A DNA stretch of 64,000 nt from Poa pratensis (GCA_947311845.1 CAMZMU010000111.1:17475282-17539281), one strand, 5' to 3'. Shown: positions 1 through 12,873, counted from the stretch's first letter. Notes: generated by a model from the sequence alone, not told the origin. Program-made: numbers and translations.

Positions 1-1219
1 TGCTTGTGTTGCTTGTTGTTGGTTGGAAACTGGATATAAAATTTGACTAAGAAGATAATCACCTCCCTCGACTAGATTGAGTCACTTAGTGCCACTCACC
101 AAACACCTCGCACAACCATGCGTCGTCCGTGTGGGCGGACCATGGCCGGGTATTTTATCAGCCTCCTTTGATGCCACCCCTTTGGCAAGTCTAGTCGGTT
201 ACCATAGTTGGTCGGGGCTAGGCTTGCGAAGGTTCCGGAGCTAGGCGTCGCTCATGGGTTGGGGACGTGCCGGATTCACTTCTGCATAAGGCATAGAGTT
301 ATGTCGGTGGCTATACAGGGAGTGTCTTGGTGGAGTAAACGACTGTGGAAGTACAGGTTTGTGCTGCCGCCATGGTTGGTTCTAGTACTTCGGTACCGGC
401 GGTACAAGCCTAGACTTCAGCGTGTGGACAAAAGTTGCAACCTCTCGAGAGTGTAATCTAGATTCTAGCCCTGTCCCCGGGTTATGGGACTTGTTTGGGT
501 CAAGTCACACTAGGGGTCAGTCCAGTCGAACTTGGGGAATTAATTAAGTTGAAATCAGCGAACACAGGAAATTGTTGTGAGTCTAAGCCAGAGTTGGCTA
601 AGGACTCGGGAAGTTGTGTTTAAAGCCAGAGTTGGCTAGAGGCTTGATAGCCTAGTTGTGTTGTGGGTTGTTGAGTGAGAAACGTGATCTCACTCGATGA
701 CATGAAACTCCCCTACAAAGGTAAGTAGGTAAGTTATGTCCAACCGTTAAGCTTGGACTCACCCTCGCACCCGAACTCTTGCCATGTTACTTTGAATCAT
801 GCCATGCCATATAGGTAGACCTTGTTTGCAATTGGGCTGTTGTCTTGCGAGTACTTCAAGTACTTACCTGGCTTTTCATGTGGCCAGACCCTGCTGAACC
901 AGTTGCCGAGTACCCGCTCTACGAGAACTAGGAACCCGTATTCCAGGCAGAACCCTGTGGAGTAAAGCCCGCTGTCACGCTTCCGTCTATGCTTCCGTTA
1001 CGACTTCCGCTAGAGGCCGATGTTTAAAAATAATGTACATACTGTTGTGTGCGCCGTTGCGCCAAGCTGGGGCCTCACCCCGTGTTGTAATATGCTGTAT
1101 CAGTTTGAACTCGAAGCCTTTGAATAAATTTGGTTATGCTTTGTATCAAGCTGTCATATATCCAGTGTTTCTGGGACTGGTATATGGGGTCACTCGATCA
1201 TCTGGATCGGGGTGCCACA
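1..1219 (+). repeat. Element A 5' LTR, 3' terminal part
   Basis: Matches 9740-10958 nearly base for base and ends in the same GTGCCACA. The first 2.8 kb of this LTR lies before the window. The 82-codon open frame at 208-456 recurs identically in the 3' LTR at 9943-10191 and is LTR sequence, not a gene. Confidence 0.95.
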
Positions 1220-1224
1220 GAGCT

Positions 1225-1237
1225 TGGTATCAGAGCC
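1225..1237 (+). other. Primer binding site, tRNA initiator Met (element A)
   Basis: TGGTATCAGAGCC starts 6 bp after the LTR end. It is the standard plant initiator-Met tRNA complement used to prime minus-strand DNA. Confidence 0.92.
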
Positions 1238-1377
1238 TGACTGCCTGTAGGATACCCTAGTTCTTGGACGGCGTAGAGTAGAACCCGTTGTGTTGCCGAT
1301 TTTTTTCCTTGTTTCTCTGTCTGTTGTGCTTTTAAACTTAACACTCACTTCCCTTGATTTTTTTGTCTCTGTCACAG

Positions 1378-2234
1378 ATGGCAGAGTTGCTCGCTGAGAC
1401 TACCGCCGTGCACGTTCCCGGTTTTCCGCAGTTTCTTCGGGAATCTGGGACCACCTCTACCCCGGCTCACCTCCCCCGACTTACCACGTGTACCAGAACC
1501 GTCTCGACAGGGCCACCACGGAGTTCACCGCCACCGTCCGCCTTCGTCCGCAGCCCTTGTCCGCAGGGGTTGAGCACGGTCTCACTTCCGGTGTCTGCAC
1601 ACAGGCGTCTCGCGCCATCCAGGAGGCTGCAGGAGATGCCATCCTGTTCCTCCGCACCGTCGACCCCGTGATGAGACAGTGCACTCGTTACATCTACTTT
1701 CCAAGGTTGGCTGTAGACAGCGGGGATACCCTTTTCCCCAACCCAGGTGACACTAGCTCACCCCTCTACGCCCTTATTCAGTACACCACCCACCTCCACC
1801 AGTACCTTCACACCACCCTTCTCCAGTTTGCCTCACTTCGCGCCAACGTAGCTTTGGCCGAGATGACGCGAGCTTCTGGTCACCCACCTCGTCTCCCCCC
1901 TTTAGGCTCAGTTCCCTCGAGCAGATTAGGAGGGGGCTTGCCCGCCACTCCTCGCCCGCCGCTCCGACGCCACCTTCCCGCACTCGTAGCAGCGCCACTT
2001 ACTACTACTCGCACACCTCCCCCGTTCGGTCTCAGCGTCGTCGCGTCCAGGCAGCCGAGCCACAGAGTTACTCCGGAGACTCCCGTGACGACCGCGCTTC
2101 ACCCGACTACAGTCCCGCAGAGGAGCCTCTCGACACCACCACGCCAGCGACACCCCTCGAGATGGAGTTCTAGACGCTCGGAGACGACATCGCTTAGTGT
2201 ACTATACCTTCCGGTGTATCGCGTGCTTGAATAA
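1378..2234 (+). pseudogene. Extra 5' ORF of element A (unknown function)
   Basis: An ATG just after a pyrimidine-rich stretch ending CACAG opens a frame. It breaks near 1470-1490 and continues one frame over to a stop at 2234. The product would be about 280 aa. The first half contains a helical-looking stretch (residues such as QASRAIQEAAGDAILFLR) and the second half is Pro/Arg/Ser-rich low complexity. It precedes gag and has no zinc knuckle, protease or polymerase motif. I do not recognise its function. An extra ORF here is an addition to the usual gag-pol layout. The pyrimidine tract plus CAG before the ATG could be a splice acceptor, which is inference only. Confidence 0.5.
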
Positions 2235-2428
2235 TGTAGTGGTAGGGTTGTATCCTGCATCTTGTACCGAGTGCTTTGTATCTCGCATCTTGTATCATGT
2301 ATCCTGTACGGGTAGCTTGTACCTTTACTTTGCATCTTTTGTAAAATAGCGAGTGCTTGCATCTTGTATCTCCACCATCCATTGTATAACATCATCCTTG
2401 TGTTTCGTTTGCAAACTGTGCTTCCCAT

Positions 2429-3580
2429 TTGGTTTTACCTTGGATGTTACCCCTTCCCCATATGGATGCTCATGATACGCGCCGTTACATTCAACAGTTC
2501 AGGATGAGGCCCAATACTGGTGCAAGTGGCAGCCAAGGAACCCCGGTTCGTCGTTCCGCGCGACAAGCTGGCGAGGATCCCGAGCCGCCGCAACCACCTC
2601 CTCCTCCTCCAACTCAGGAACCAAGCCCAAGTCAGTTTATGATGATGATGGATGAACGCCACAACCAGCATCTGACACAGATCATGAGGGAGTTTGGCAC
2701 GTACATGCAAGCCCGTAATGCTCCACTCCCGGGCCGCTCAAAGCTGCAAGACTTTCAGCGCACGCAACCACCCAGTTCTCATATGCCGATGACCCACTTG
2801 AGTCTGATGATTGGCTCCGTGCCATGGGAAAGAAGCTAGAGCTCGCTCGCGTGGACGAGCAAGACAAGGTGCCCTTCGCCACTCACTACCTTGAGGGCCC
2901 TGCCAACGTTTGGTGGGACAACCAAAAGGATGCCAGAGGCGATGCACCACCTATCACTTGGGCAGAATTTCAGGAAGCATTTCGCAGAGCCTACATTCCT
3001 TCTAGCATCATAAAAATGAAACAGCAGGAATTTCTGGCACTTACTCAGGCAGCAAGTCCATCAGCGAGTATCTGACCAAGTTCAACAACCTCGCTCGCTA
3101 TGCACCTGATGACATCAACACAGAAGAAAAGAAGAAAGACAGGTTCCTTCATGGGATGCATCAGACCATAAAAACTCAGCTCAGTGTTCTGCAGTTTCCA
3201 GATTTCAGTCCATGATCAACACGGCGCTGATTTCAGAGAAGGAGCACCGCTCAATTTATGACTCCCACAAACGGAAGTTCGAGCCCCGTAAGAACCAGCA
3301 TGAAGGAGGTTCTTCAAGACCACGCCCATGGCAGCCCAACAACCGGATCTCAACACCTCAGAACACCTGGAATCAACCCAGGAAGGATGGCTACCCCCGG
3401 GAAGGATTCTACCACAAGCGCCCCTTAGTGGATGACTGCAAGAGGGAGAACTCCTGCTTCAAGTGTGGCAAGACAGGACACTACATCAAGGATTGCCCTC
3501 TCCATAATGGCAGCGGCAACAACTCCAACAACAACCACCCTGCCGGGGCAACCAAACCACCTCAAGTTGCCCGTGTCCAC
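2429..3580 (+). pseudogene. gag of element A (capsid and zinc knuckle), frame-broken
   Basis: Gag forms the particle that packages element RNA. A likely start is the ATG at 2462. A Pro-rich N-terminal tract (about 2580-2625) is followed by the retrotransposon gag domain around 2830-3200 (motif YLEGPANVWWDN). Near 3455-3500 lies a CCHC zinc knuckle of the form C-x2-C-x4-H-x4-C ([14 protein letters not shown]). The frame changes near 2770, 3050 and 3207, each fitting loss of one base in a short run. The frame then continues without a stop into the protease, as usual for a Gypsy gag-pol polyprotein. Confidence 0.88.
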
Positions 3581-6500
3581 CACATGTCGGCAGAGGAAGC
3601 ATTTGAGGCTTCGGATGTAGTGCTCGGTACGTGTACTATCAACACTAAACCCGCACTGATTTTATTCGATTCCGGAGCTTCCCATTCTTTCATCTCGAAA
3701 GATTTTGTTGCCAAACACCGTTTTCCCGTTTCTCCTTTGGGCCATCTTTTGGTGATACAAACCCCCGCCTCTGAGATGAAAACCAACACCATGTGTCAAG
3801 ACTTGACAATCAGCATCAATCAAGTAAAATTTCCAGCTCAACTCAGCACCCTCAATGTGCCCGGTCTCGACGCTATCCTAGGTATGGATTGGCTAGTTCA
3901 GCATGCAGCCCAGATTGACTGTGCAACCAGAGCAGTTACTCTCACCAACCCAGAAGGCATCCGTACCACCTATGTGCCAAATAAACCTCACCAGATAAAT
4001 GCAAAGATGTTTCTCGCTCAAGCCCCGGAGATAGGGGAAGTATATGTGGTCAGTGAATACCCAGATGTTTTTCCAGATGAGTTACCCGGAATGCCCCCTG
4101 ACCGTGATATTGAATTTGCTATTGAAGTCATACCGGGAACAAACCCAATATTCAAGAAACATTACCGTATGACCAGTCCCGAGTTAGTGGAACTAAAGAA
4201 GCAGCTTGACGAACTGGTTCAGAAGAAATTCATTCGCCCGAGCATTTCACCTTGGGGATCACCGGTTTTGTTCGCAAAGAAGAGCGATGGTACTCTCCGG
4301 TTATGTATTGACTATCGTGCTCTCAATGATGTTACTATCAAGAACAAGTACCCACTCCCAAGGATCAATGACTTATTCGACCAACTTCGAGGTGCCCGGG
4401 TATTCTCAAAAATTGATCTTCGCACGGGATACTATCAGCTGAAGATTCGCGAGAGCGATATTCCCAAACTGCTTTTACCACCAGATATGGACTATATGAG
4501 TGCACAGTTATGTCCTTCGGCCTAACCAATGCCCCCGCCTACTTCATGGGCATGATGAACAAGGTATTCATGGAGTACCTCGACAAGTTTGTTGTAGTGT
4601 TTATCGACGACATCCTCATTTACTCCAAAAATGAGGAGGAGCACGCCGAACACCTCAGGCTGGTTCTTGGAAGATGCGTGAGCAACAACTTTATGCCAAG
4701 TACAGCAAATGCCAGTTCTGGCTAAAGGAAGTGGAATTCCTAGGGCATGTATTATCTGGAGCCGGTGTGGCTGTAAACCCCAATAAGATCTCCGATGTGT
4801 TAAACTGGAAGACTCCCACCAATGTGTCAGAAATCAGGAGCTTCCTAGGGTTGGCTGGTTACTACCGAAGGTTTATTGAAAACTTTTCCAAGATAGCCAA
4901 GCCCATGACGGAATTATTGAAGAAGAACCGCAAGTATGCATGGACAGATAAGTGTGAGGAAAGTTTCAACGAGTTAAAACCCGGTTAACCACCGCCCCGA
5001 TTCTGGTGTTGCCTGATGATGCCAAGGATTTTACCGTATACTGTGATGCCTGCAGAAATGGGCTAGGGGCCGTACTCATGCAAGAAGGAAAGGTCATCGC
5101 CTATGTGTCAAGGCAACTCAAGACCCACGAGCTCAACTACCCCACCCACGACTTGGAGTTAGCTGCCGTCATTCTCGCCCTAAAGACTTGGCGACATCAC
5201 CTTATTGGTCGGAGATGCGAGATCTACACTGATCACAAAAGCTTGAAGTACATCTTCACCCAGCCTGATCTCAACCTAAGGCAAAGGAGATGGCTAGAGG
5301 TGATCAAGGACTACGACCTCGGAATTCATTACCATCCAGGGAAGGCCAACGTGGTAGCAGATGCCCTGAGCAGGAAGCCCCCTAAAATCCGGCCAAGTCT
5401 GGAGAAGGAATTCGCGAAGCTAAACTTGTGCGTAGGAAGCAAGGCCTATTTAAGCACCTTGGAGGTAAAGCCAGACCTGGAGGAAGAGATAAGGACCGAG
5501 CAGGCCAACGACCCCGACCTAGGCAAGATCAAGGGCAAGATACCGCTGGGCCAGGCCAAGGAATTTTCCCTGGACAACCAAGGAGTACTCCGCTTCGGGA
5601 CCCGCCTTTGTGTGCCCTACAAGACCACACTGATACAACAAATCCTCAGAGAAGCCCATGAGTCCGCCTATTCCATTCATCCAGGAAGCACCAAGATGTA
5701 CCAAGATTTGAAGCAAACATTCTGGTGGTCTGGCATGAAGAAGGATATCGCCTACTACGTCGCAAGCTGCAATGTATGCAACCTAGTAAAAGCCGAGCAT
5801 CAGAAACCCGCCGGATTTCTCCAACCCCTAAAGGTACCCGAGTGGAAGTGGGACAATATTAGTATGGATTTCATTGTCGGACTTCCCACGTCCAGCCGAG
5901 GAAATGATTCTATATGGGTCATTGTCGACCGCTTGACAAAGGTATCTCACTTCATCCCCGTCAAGACTACGTACCGCTCAGACCAACTGGCACAACTCTA
6001 TGTGAACAAGATTGTCAAGCTCCACGGAGTCCCGAAGACCATTGTCTCGGATAGAGGTACACAATTTACCTCTAAATTTTGGACGAGCCTACATCATGCC
6101 ATGGGGACCAAGCTATCCTTCAGCACAGCCTATCACCCGCAGACAGACGGTCAAACCGAGCGGGTCAATCAAATTCTAGAGGATATGCTCCGCTCGTGTG
6201 TACTCGCCTATGGAGCAGGTTGGGAAGATAGTTTGCCCTATGCAGAGTTTTCTTACAACAACAGCTACCAAGGCAGCCTGAAAATGTCTCCCTTCGAAGC
6301 CCTGTACGGAAGGAAGTGCCGAACCCCGCTCAACTGGTCTGAAGTTGGGGATCGCAAGCTCTTTAAGCCCGATGATTTGATGGAGGCTGAAAAGCAAGTA
6401 CGTCTGATTCGAGACCGACTCAAAGCAGCACAGTCCCGCCAGAAAAGTTACTACGATCGGCGACACCGCCAGATTCAGTTCGGGAAAACGACTATGTCTA

Positions 6501-6936
6501 TCTTCGGGTAACACCCCTCAAAGGCCTGAAAAGATTCCACATGAAGGGAAAGCTTGCCCCAAGATTCATTGGACCCTTCAAGGTTTTGGCAAGGATAGGG
6601 TCAGTAGCTTACCGGCTGGAACTCCCCGAGGAATTAGCTGGAGTACACGACGTTTTCCACGTGTCCCAGCTAAGAAAGTGCATCTCACCTCCAACCAAGC
6701 AGGCTGACTTTAAGGAATTGGAGTTGAGCAGCGAACTGACTTACGAGGAACACCCCGTCAGAATATTGGATGAGTCAGAACGCCGCACACGCAGCAAGGT
6801 CACCAAGTTCTATAAAGTTCAGTGGGACAAGCATACAGAGGAAGAGGCCACCTGGGAACGCGAAGATTTGCTGAAAGCAGAATATCCGTATCTTTTCAAC
6901 GAGCAACAGGAATCTCGGGGACGAGATTCATCTTAA
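3581..6936 (+). pseudogene. pol of element A: protease, RT, RNase H, integrase, chromodomain
   Basis: Copies element RNA into DNA and integrates it. The aspartic protease has DSG at 3668-3676. The RT region (about 4130-4725) shows [10 protein letters not shown], the LRLCIDYR motif and the active site FIDD. RNase H starts near 5035 (VYCDACRNGLGAVL). Integrase (about 5640-6300) has the HH-CC zinc finger and the D, D, E residues in MDFIVG, SDRGTQF and QTERVNQ. A chromodomain lies at about 6740-6920 and usually guides insertion to heterochromatin. The frame breaks near 4462, 4672, 4978 and 6480, always at short homopolymers, so this copy as read cannot make one polyprotein. Confidence 0.93.
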
Positions 6937-6948
6937 GGGGGGAAGGTC
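6933..6948 (+). other. Polypurine tract of element A
   Basis: An AAGGGGGGAAGG-type purine run lies immediately before the 3' LTR start and primes plus-strand synthesis. Confidence 0.8.
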
Positions 6949-8228
6949 TGTAACATCCTGAAATTTGGCCCTTTGAAAATTTTCCTGGAAAATCATTTAT
7001 TGGAATTTGGGATTTAAATTCCTTTGATTTGATCTGCTCCTTTTAAATTCTCAAGCAATTTCAAAACCTTGTCCAAGTTTGGGATCTTGTGTGTTGGTTT
7101 CCCTCCCACTTGGTAGACTTGTTGCTGGCTCATTTCACCCAAAAATATTATTTAATTATTTTCCTTTATTTGCATTTCCAAAATCCTATTATTTTGGCTT
7201 TACAAAGGAAGTACCTTAAATATCTTCCCAAAAATTCTGCAAAAATTAGGGAATGATCCCTAGGCAATATATAGCCCAAATGTGCAAAAACATTTGATAC
7301 CTTGTTTGCAAAATTCTGGAGTAACTCTCCACTTAAGTTTTTGCCCATTTTCTTCTTATTTTCAAAGTGCAAAGAAAACTTTTGATTCCTTGTGATCCCA
7401 AGCCCTAGGCACAACCACAATGGACACACACACCTCAGGGAATTTTGTGAACCCTTTTAAATTTCATTTGCTTCACCAAAACCATTTGTCCCCTTTTAGG
7501 CAGTACTGTTTTTTCAAAAATCTCTATAGACCAACTTTCGAATTTGTCCAAACCATAGTTAGGAAAGTTGAAGATCATCTCATTTGGCGCACAGAGATCA
7601 AAACCCCACTCGATTTGGATCACGGGTTCGCGAGTTATGGCTCAGGACGCTGTCGGCCCGCCCCTGGCAGCGCTCACCGCCGGCATCGACGCGTCCAGTG
7701 GCGCGCCAGGTGTCGCCGGCGACGCCACGGCCACCCCCAGCCACACCCCAGCCAGCTCCACCTCCCCTGAGCTCAATTAATTCCTTCCCGACGCCGGCAA
7801 CCCTCCCGTGGCTAGCCTCCACGCGCACGGCGACGCGCCGCGCGCACTGTCGCCGCCAGATGTCGACGCCGCCGTGCCGTCCCCCCCCCTCCCGAGCCAT
7901 CCCCTGCTTCCCCATGCCAGCGCCGCCCTCCTGGCGTGCGTTAAGGCGCAAGGACACCAGCAATGCCGCCGCCAGCTACCCGACACACCGCTGCTACACC
8001 ATCGCCGCGCCGTCCGTCGACACGCCGGGGCCGCCAGAGCCTCCCCTCCGCCTGCAATTGCCACGCCACCCCGAGCCTCTCCACGGGAGCGCAATCTTCG
8101 TCGTCCAGATCATCCACTCCACGCGCACGACGCCGCACCGACGCTACACCGACGACGTCGAGCCCGCTCCGCCACATCTCCGGGACACCGTGTCCATGCC
8201 CGTGACGGCCACCACCTCCTCCCCTCGC

Positions 8229-8234
8229 TATAAG
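8229..8234 (+). promoter_or_regulatory. Probable LTR TATA box (element A)
   Basis: TATAAG follows a GC-rich block and precedes a C/A-rich stretch that looks like a transcript start. It lies roughly 1.3 kb into the LTR, where a promoter would be expected. Confidence 0.5.
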
Positions 8235-9185
8235 AAGGCTACCCCGGCACCCCAGAGCACCACACCACCTCCACCTCGCTCCCAATCACCCCCCACCGCA
8301 GCATCAAAGCCATTAGAGCACCACATCGCCGGAATCCAGTTCGCCACCGCCGCAAGGAATCCGCTCGTTTTCTACCCCGTAGTAGCGCCCTAGTTCAATT
8401 CCTCGCACCAACAGTCTCTCTGGACCATGGCGAACCTCCAGCAGCCCTCGCCGGAGTAGAAGGTGGCCGGAGTCGTCGTGTTCATCATCGACACCTCGCT
8501 GCCGCCGCGGCCGTGGAAGCTCTGCTCAACTCCGACCTTCCCAGCAAGCGCAAGTCCGCCGACGAGCTGCGGACCGCCTCCCCGAGCCTTCCGCACCCTT
8601 CCCCTCCCCTCTCCCGTGCCCTAGCCGCCGCGGATCGACGCCGGTAAGCTCGCCGGAGCATCGCCGGCTTTTCTTTTTTTTCCGCGCGGGAAGGGAAGAA
8701 AACGATTCGGTTTTATGAGCCACTGACCAGTGGGACCCACTGGTCAGATTTTTAGACATTTCGAACCACTTTCTGTTTTGATTTTTCCTGTTTTATTTTC
8801 TTTTAGAAAAGGGCAGAAAATGATTCAAACTTTGAAATGCAGTTTCTCTTTGAATATTGGTCAGAAAAATATGAAACCAATTTTGTCGGCTTAGTTTGAT
8901 TTTTCTCTTTCCAATGGAACCAGAAACAATTTATTTGGAATTATTTGATTTTGCATTTATTTAAAATCATATAGGAGTTGTTTTGATGCATTTTTGTCCT
9001 GTGCTTTTAGATCCAAACCCCTCCGACGGAGTAGAAGTTATTCTCGAACCTGAAGGCAAGCCACCAACCCAACTTCAAACTTGGTCGACTTAGAAGTTAT
9101 TTGTCTGTTGAAATAATGTCAGCTGCACATCGCATGTCATATTGCATGTTACCTTTCTGCACTCTATTATATTGTTATCTGTGCA

Positions 9186-9589
9186 ACACTCACACTTCCG
9201 GGGCAATGGCAGGGTCTCCCGCCTCAGCCGAGGAAGTGGGGGAAATTATTACAACTGTGCGTCTCGCTTTGCGGGCTTTGTTTGGTTTTTCAACTTCTTC
9301 AACGCCGAGGTGAGGTGCGGACGAATGTCGGCTTATGATCCTCGGGGTTGGGGGCATTCGTGTTAGTTGCTCTTGTCCCACCGTCGAATATGGTTGGCTT
9401 AGGCCATCCGGACTGCGATGCTGGGAGCTGACTTTCCGTGGTTCTTTTGCCGAGATTGCTGACACCACCTTCGAGTGGAATGGATGCTCTCTCATTTTTA
9501 TGAGTGCTTTTCGGTTATTCCTTTACGGTGACACTCACACTTCCGGGGCAATGGCAGGGTCTCCCGCCTCAGCCGAGGAAGTGGGGGAA
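9186..9589 (+). repeat. 59-bp direct repeat pair within element A LTR
   Basis: The same 59 bp, from ACACTCACACTTCC to GTGGGGGAA, occurs at 9186-9244 and 9531-9589 with no difference seen. The copies flank 286 bp and lie just before the section shared with window positions 1-1219. Confidence 0.9.
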
Positions 9590-10958
9590 TTATATGCTAT
9601 CATTGTTATTGTTTTATCACTAACCCCCGAGTAACACCGGCCGGGTTGCCCGCCACCGTCACCCGGGTATTATTGTTATTATTGTTATGTTGTTGTTTAT
9701 TCATGCAAGTATTATGTTGTTATTGTTATATGCTTTGCTTGTGTTGCTTGTTGTTGGTTGGAAACTGGATGTAAAATTTGACTAAGAAGATAATCACCTC
9801 CCTCGACTAGATTGAGTCACTTAGTGCCACTCACCAAACACCTCGCACAACCATGCGTCGTCCGTGTGGGCGGACCATGGCCGGGTATTTTATCAGCCTC
9901 CTTTGATGCCACCCCTTTGGCAAGTCTAGTCGGTTACCATAGTTGGTCGGGGCTAGGCTTGCGAAGGTTCCGGAGCTAGGCGTCGCTCATGGGTTGGGGA
10001 CGTGCCGGATTCACTTCTGCATAAGGCATAGAGTTATGTCGGTGGCTATACAGGGAGTGTCTTGGTGGAGTAAACGACTGTGGAAGTACAGGTTTGTGCT
10101 GCCGCCATGGTTGGTTCTAGTACTTCGGTACCGGCGGTACAAGCCTAGACTTCAGCGTGTGGACAAAAGTTGCAACCTCTCGAGAGTGTAATCTAGATTC
10201 TAGCCCTGTCCCCGGGTTATGGGACTTGTTTGGGTCAAGTCACACTAGGGGTCAGTCCAGTCGAACTTGGGGAATTAATTAAGTTGAAAGCAGCGAACAC
10301 AGGAAATTGTTGTGAGTCTAAGCCAGAGTTGGCTAAGGACTCGGGAAGTTGTGTTTAAAGCCAGAGTTGGCTAGAGGCTTGATAGCCTAGTTGTGTTGTG
10401 GGTTGTTGAGTGAGAAACGTGATCTCACTCGATGACATGAAACTCCCCTACAAAGGTAAGTAGGTAAGTTATGTCCAACCGTTAAGCTTGGACTCACCCT
10501 CGCACCCGAACTCTTGCCAGGTTACTTTCTGAATCATGCCATGCCATATAGGTAGACCTTGTTTGCAATTGGGCTGTTGTCTTGCGAGTACTTCAAGTAC
10601 TTACCTGGCTTTTCATGTGGCCAGACCCTGCTGAACCAGTTGCCGAGTACCCGCTCTACGAGAACTAGGAACCCGTATTCCAGGCAGAACCCTGTGGAGT
10701 AAAGCCCGCTGTCACGCTTCCGTCTATGCTTCCGTTACGACTTCCGCTAGAGGCCGATGTTTAAAAAATAATGTACATACTGTTGTGTGCGCCGTTGCGC
10801 CGAAGCTGGGGCCTCACCCCGTGTTGTAATATGCTGTATCAGTTTGAACTCGAAGCCTTTGAATAAATTTGGTTATGCTTTGTATCAAGCTGTCATATAT
10901 CCAGTGTTTCTGGGACTGGTATATGGGGTCACTCGATCATCTGGATCGGGGTGCCACA

Positions 10959-12687
10959 GCAAGACAAATAACAAAGTAAAGAGATTGGGTGTGAGAGACT
11001 CCCCTTGCAGAAGCAATTCTGTTTTCCCCGGCAACGGCGCCAGAAAACGTTGTTGGTGGCTCTAGGTTAATAGTGCCAGAACAATTGCTTGTACGTCACA
11101 CGTCAGTTGGGAACCCCAAGAGGAAGGTATGATGAGTGCAGCAGTAAGTTTTCCCTGAGTATGAAACCAAGGTTTAATCGACCAGTAGGAAAACGAGGTT
11201 TGCTTCGAAGGTGTTGGTGGAGGAGTGTAGTGCGGCGCAACACCAGGGATTCCGGTGCCAACGTGGAACCTGCACAACACAATCAAATCACTTTGCCCCA
11301 ACTTAACAGTGAGGTTGTCAATCTCACCGGCTTGCTGAAAACAAAGGGTTAAACGTATTGAATGGAAAATGATGTTTGTTTGCATAAAACAGCAGAACAA
11401 TGATTGCAGTAGATTGTATTTCAGATGTAAAAGAATGGACCGGGGTCCACAGTTCACTAGTGGTGTCTCTCCAATAAGATAACTAACATGCTGGGTAAAC
11501 AAATTACAGCTGGGCAATTGACAATTGATAAGTGCATATAACATGCATGTGTGAGCTGTGGTGTCGACTATGAGATTCATTTGGGCATTACGACAAAGTA
11601 CATAGACCGCTATCCAGCATGCATCTATGCCTAAATAGTCCACTTTCCGGTTAACATCCGTACCCCTTCCAGTATTAAGTTGCAAGCAACAGACAATTGC
11701 ATTAAGTAATGTGCGTAATGTAAACAATACATTCATCCTTGAATAAAGCATTGCTGTTTTACCCCTAGTGGCAACAACACATCTACAACCTTAGAACTTG
11801 CTGTCACTATCCCAGGTTAAATAGAGGTTGAACCCAACTATCATGCATAAATACCCCCTCTTGGAGTTACAAGTATTCACGTGGCCAAGGCTTCAACAAG
11901 TAACGGAGAGCATGCAAGATCACAAATGACATAGACATGATAATATAATATTCAGCTCCACATAGGTATCAATATAAGTCAGATCCCAGCAAACACAACA
12001 TGTAGCATTACAATAAGATGATCTTGATCATGATAGGCAGCTCACAAGATCTAAACATGATGGCACAAGTGGAGAAGACAACCATCTAGCTACTGCTATG
12101 GACTCATAGTCCAAGGATGAACTACTCACGCATCACTCCGGAGGCGGGCATGGCGATGTAGAGCCCTCCGGTGATGATTCCCCTCTTCGGCAGGGTGCCG
12201 GGAAGAGCTTCAGGAACCCCCCCCCCCCCGAGTTAGGGTTGACGACGGCGGCGGCAGCGAATATGTTCTGGATGAAAGGCTCGGTGTTTTAGGGTTTTCG
12301 CGTCTCGGGGAATAAATAGGCGAAGGGGCGATGTCGGCGGACCCCCGAGGGGCCCAAACCACCCCCAGGCGCGGCTGTGGGCCCAGCCGCGCCACCATGT
12401 GGTTTGGCCATCTCGTGGCTCATCTTTGTCTCTCCTTTGGACTCCGTGTACGTGCTGGAAAAATAGGGACCTGGCCTTTTGTTTCGTGCAATTCCGAGAA
12501 TATTTCCAGAAGTAACTTTCTGAAACCAAAAACAGCAGAAAACAGGGAACTGGCACTGTGGCATCTTGTTAATAGGTTAGTCCCAGAAAATGCATAAAAG
12601 TGATACGAAGTGTATATAAAACATGTAGCAAATGATATAATATAAGCATGGAACATCAGAAATTATGGATACGTTGGAGACGTATCA
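10959..12687 (-). mobile_element. Element C: truncated LTR retrotransposon (5' LTR plus a scrap of internal domain)
   Basis: Minus-strand element. The LTR is at 11054-12687; read on the minus strand it starts TGATACGTC and ends with CA. A tRNA-Asp PBS complement (TCCCCGGCAACGGCGCCA) is at 11025-11042. The 95 bp next to the LTR resembles the same place in element B (27535-27631), so B and C belong to one lineage, but their LTRs differ clearly. The rest of C is displaced by the insertion of element A at 10958/10959. The C-run at 12219-12230 lies in the LTR. A TATA-like CTATTTATT (minus) is near 12312. Confidence 0.85.
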
Positions 12688-12873
12688 ACCCCCGTGGGCG
12701 GTTTGCCTGGCACTTTACACCAGCGAATGGCCATTCCGGTGGAATGCTACTTGGGGTGAACGAGGACGCCTTTGAGGTTAAGGAGTGGAGGAGTGGCTCC
12801 TTCTTTATCCGAGTCGATGTGTTACAACTCGACACCTCTCAGGTGTGGTCTCTGTTTGTCGTTTATGGACCCG
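12688..12873 (+). pseudogene. LINE endonuclease N-terminal fragment (host LINE, part 1)
   Basis: An open frame from 12691 encodes GHSGGMLLGVN and then VWSLFVVYGP, the start of an L1-type apurinic endonuclease (exonuclease-endonuclease-phosphatase fold). It is cut on the left by element C and on the right by element D. Removing D and one copy of its TSD rejoins this frame exactly with 19890 onward. ORF1 of the LINE is not in the window. Confidence 0.85.

Larger units (their letters stand above)
1..10958 (+). mobile_element. Element A: chromodomain Ty3/Gypsy LTR retrotransposon, 5' end cut by window edge
   Basis: The order is partial 5' LTR (1-1219), initiator-Met PBS, extra ORF, gag, protease, reverse transcriptase, RNase H, integrase, chromodomain, polypurine tract, and a full 3' LTR (6949-10958). 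RT before integrase and a C-terminal chromodomain place it among plant chromoviruses (Tekay-like, inferred). A complete copy would be about 13.7 kb. The overlapping 1.22 kb of the two LTRs shows about three substitutions and a few small indels by eye, so insertion is recent. It sits inside the internal domain of element C. The 3' flank starts GCAAG, but its TSD partner lies outside the window. Confidence 0.93.
6949..10958 (+). repeat. Element A 3' LTR (4010 bp)
   Basis: Starts TGTAACATCC after the polypurine tract and ends GTGCCACA. The first 0.7 kb is AT-rich and 7640-8640 is strongly GC-rich. The last 1.2 kb is the copy of window positions 1-1219. Long Pro/Arg/Ala-rich open frames at 7584-8393 and on its complement come from GC-biased composition and show no domain. 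Confidence 0.93.

Noticed and set aside
7584..8393. 269-codon Pro/Arg/Ala-rich frame in the element A LTR
   Set aside because: Both strands are open in several frames because of GC bias. There is no domain, and it lies in LTR sequence.
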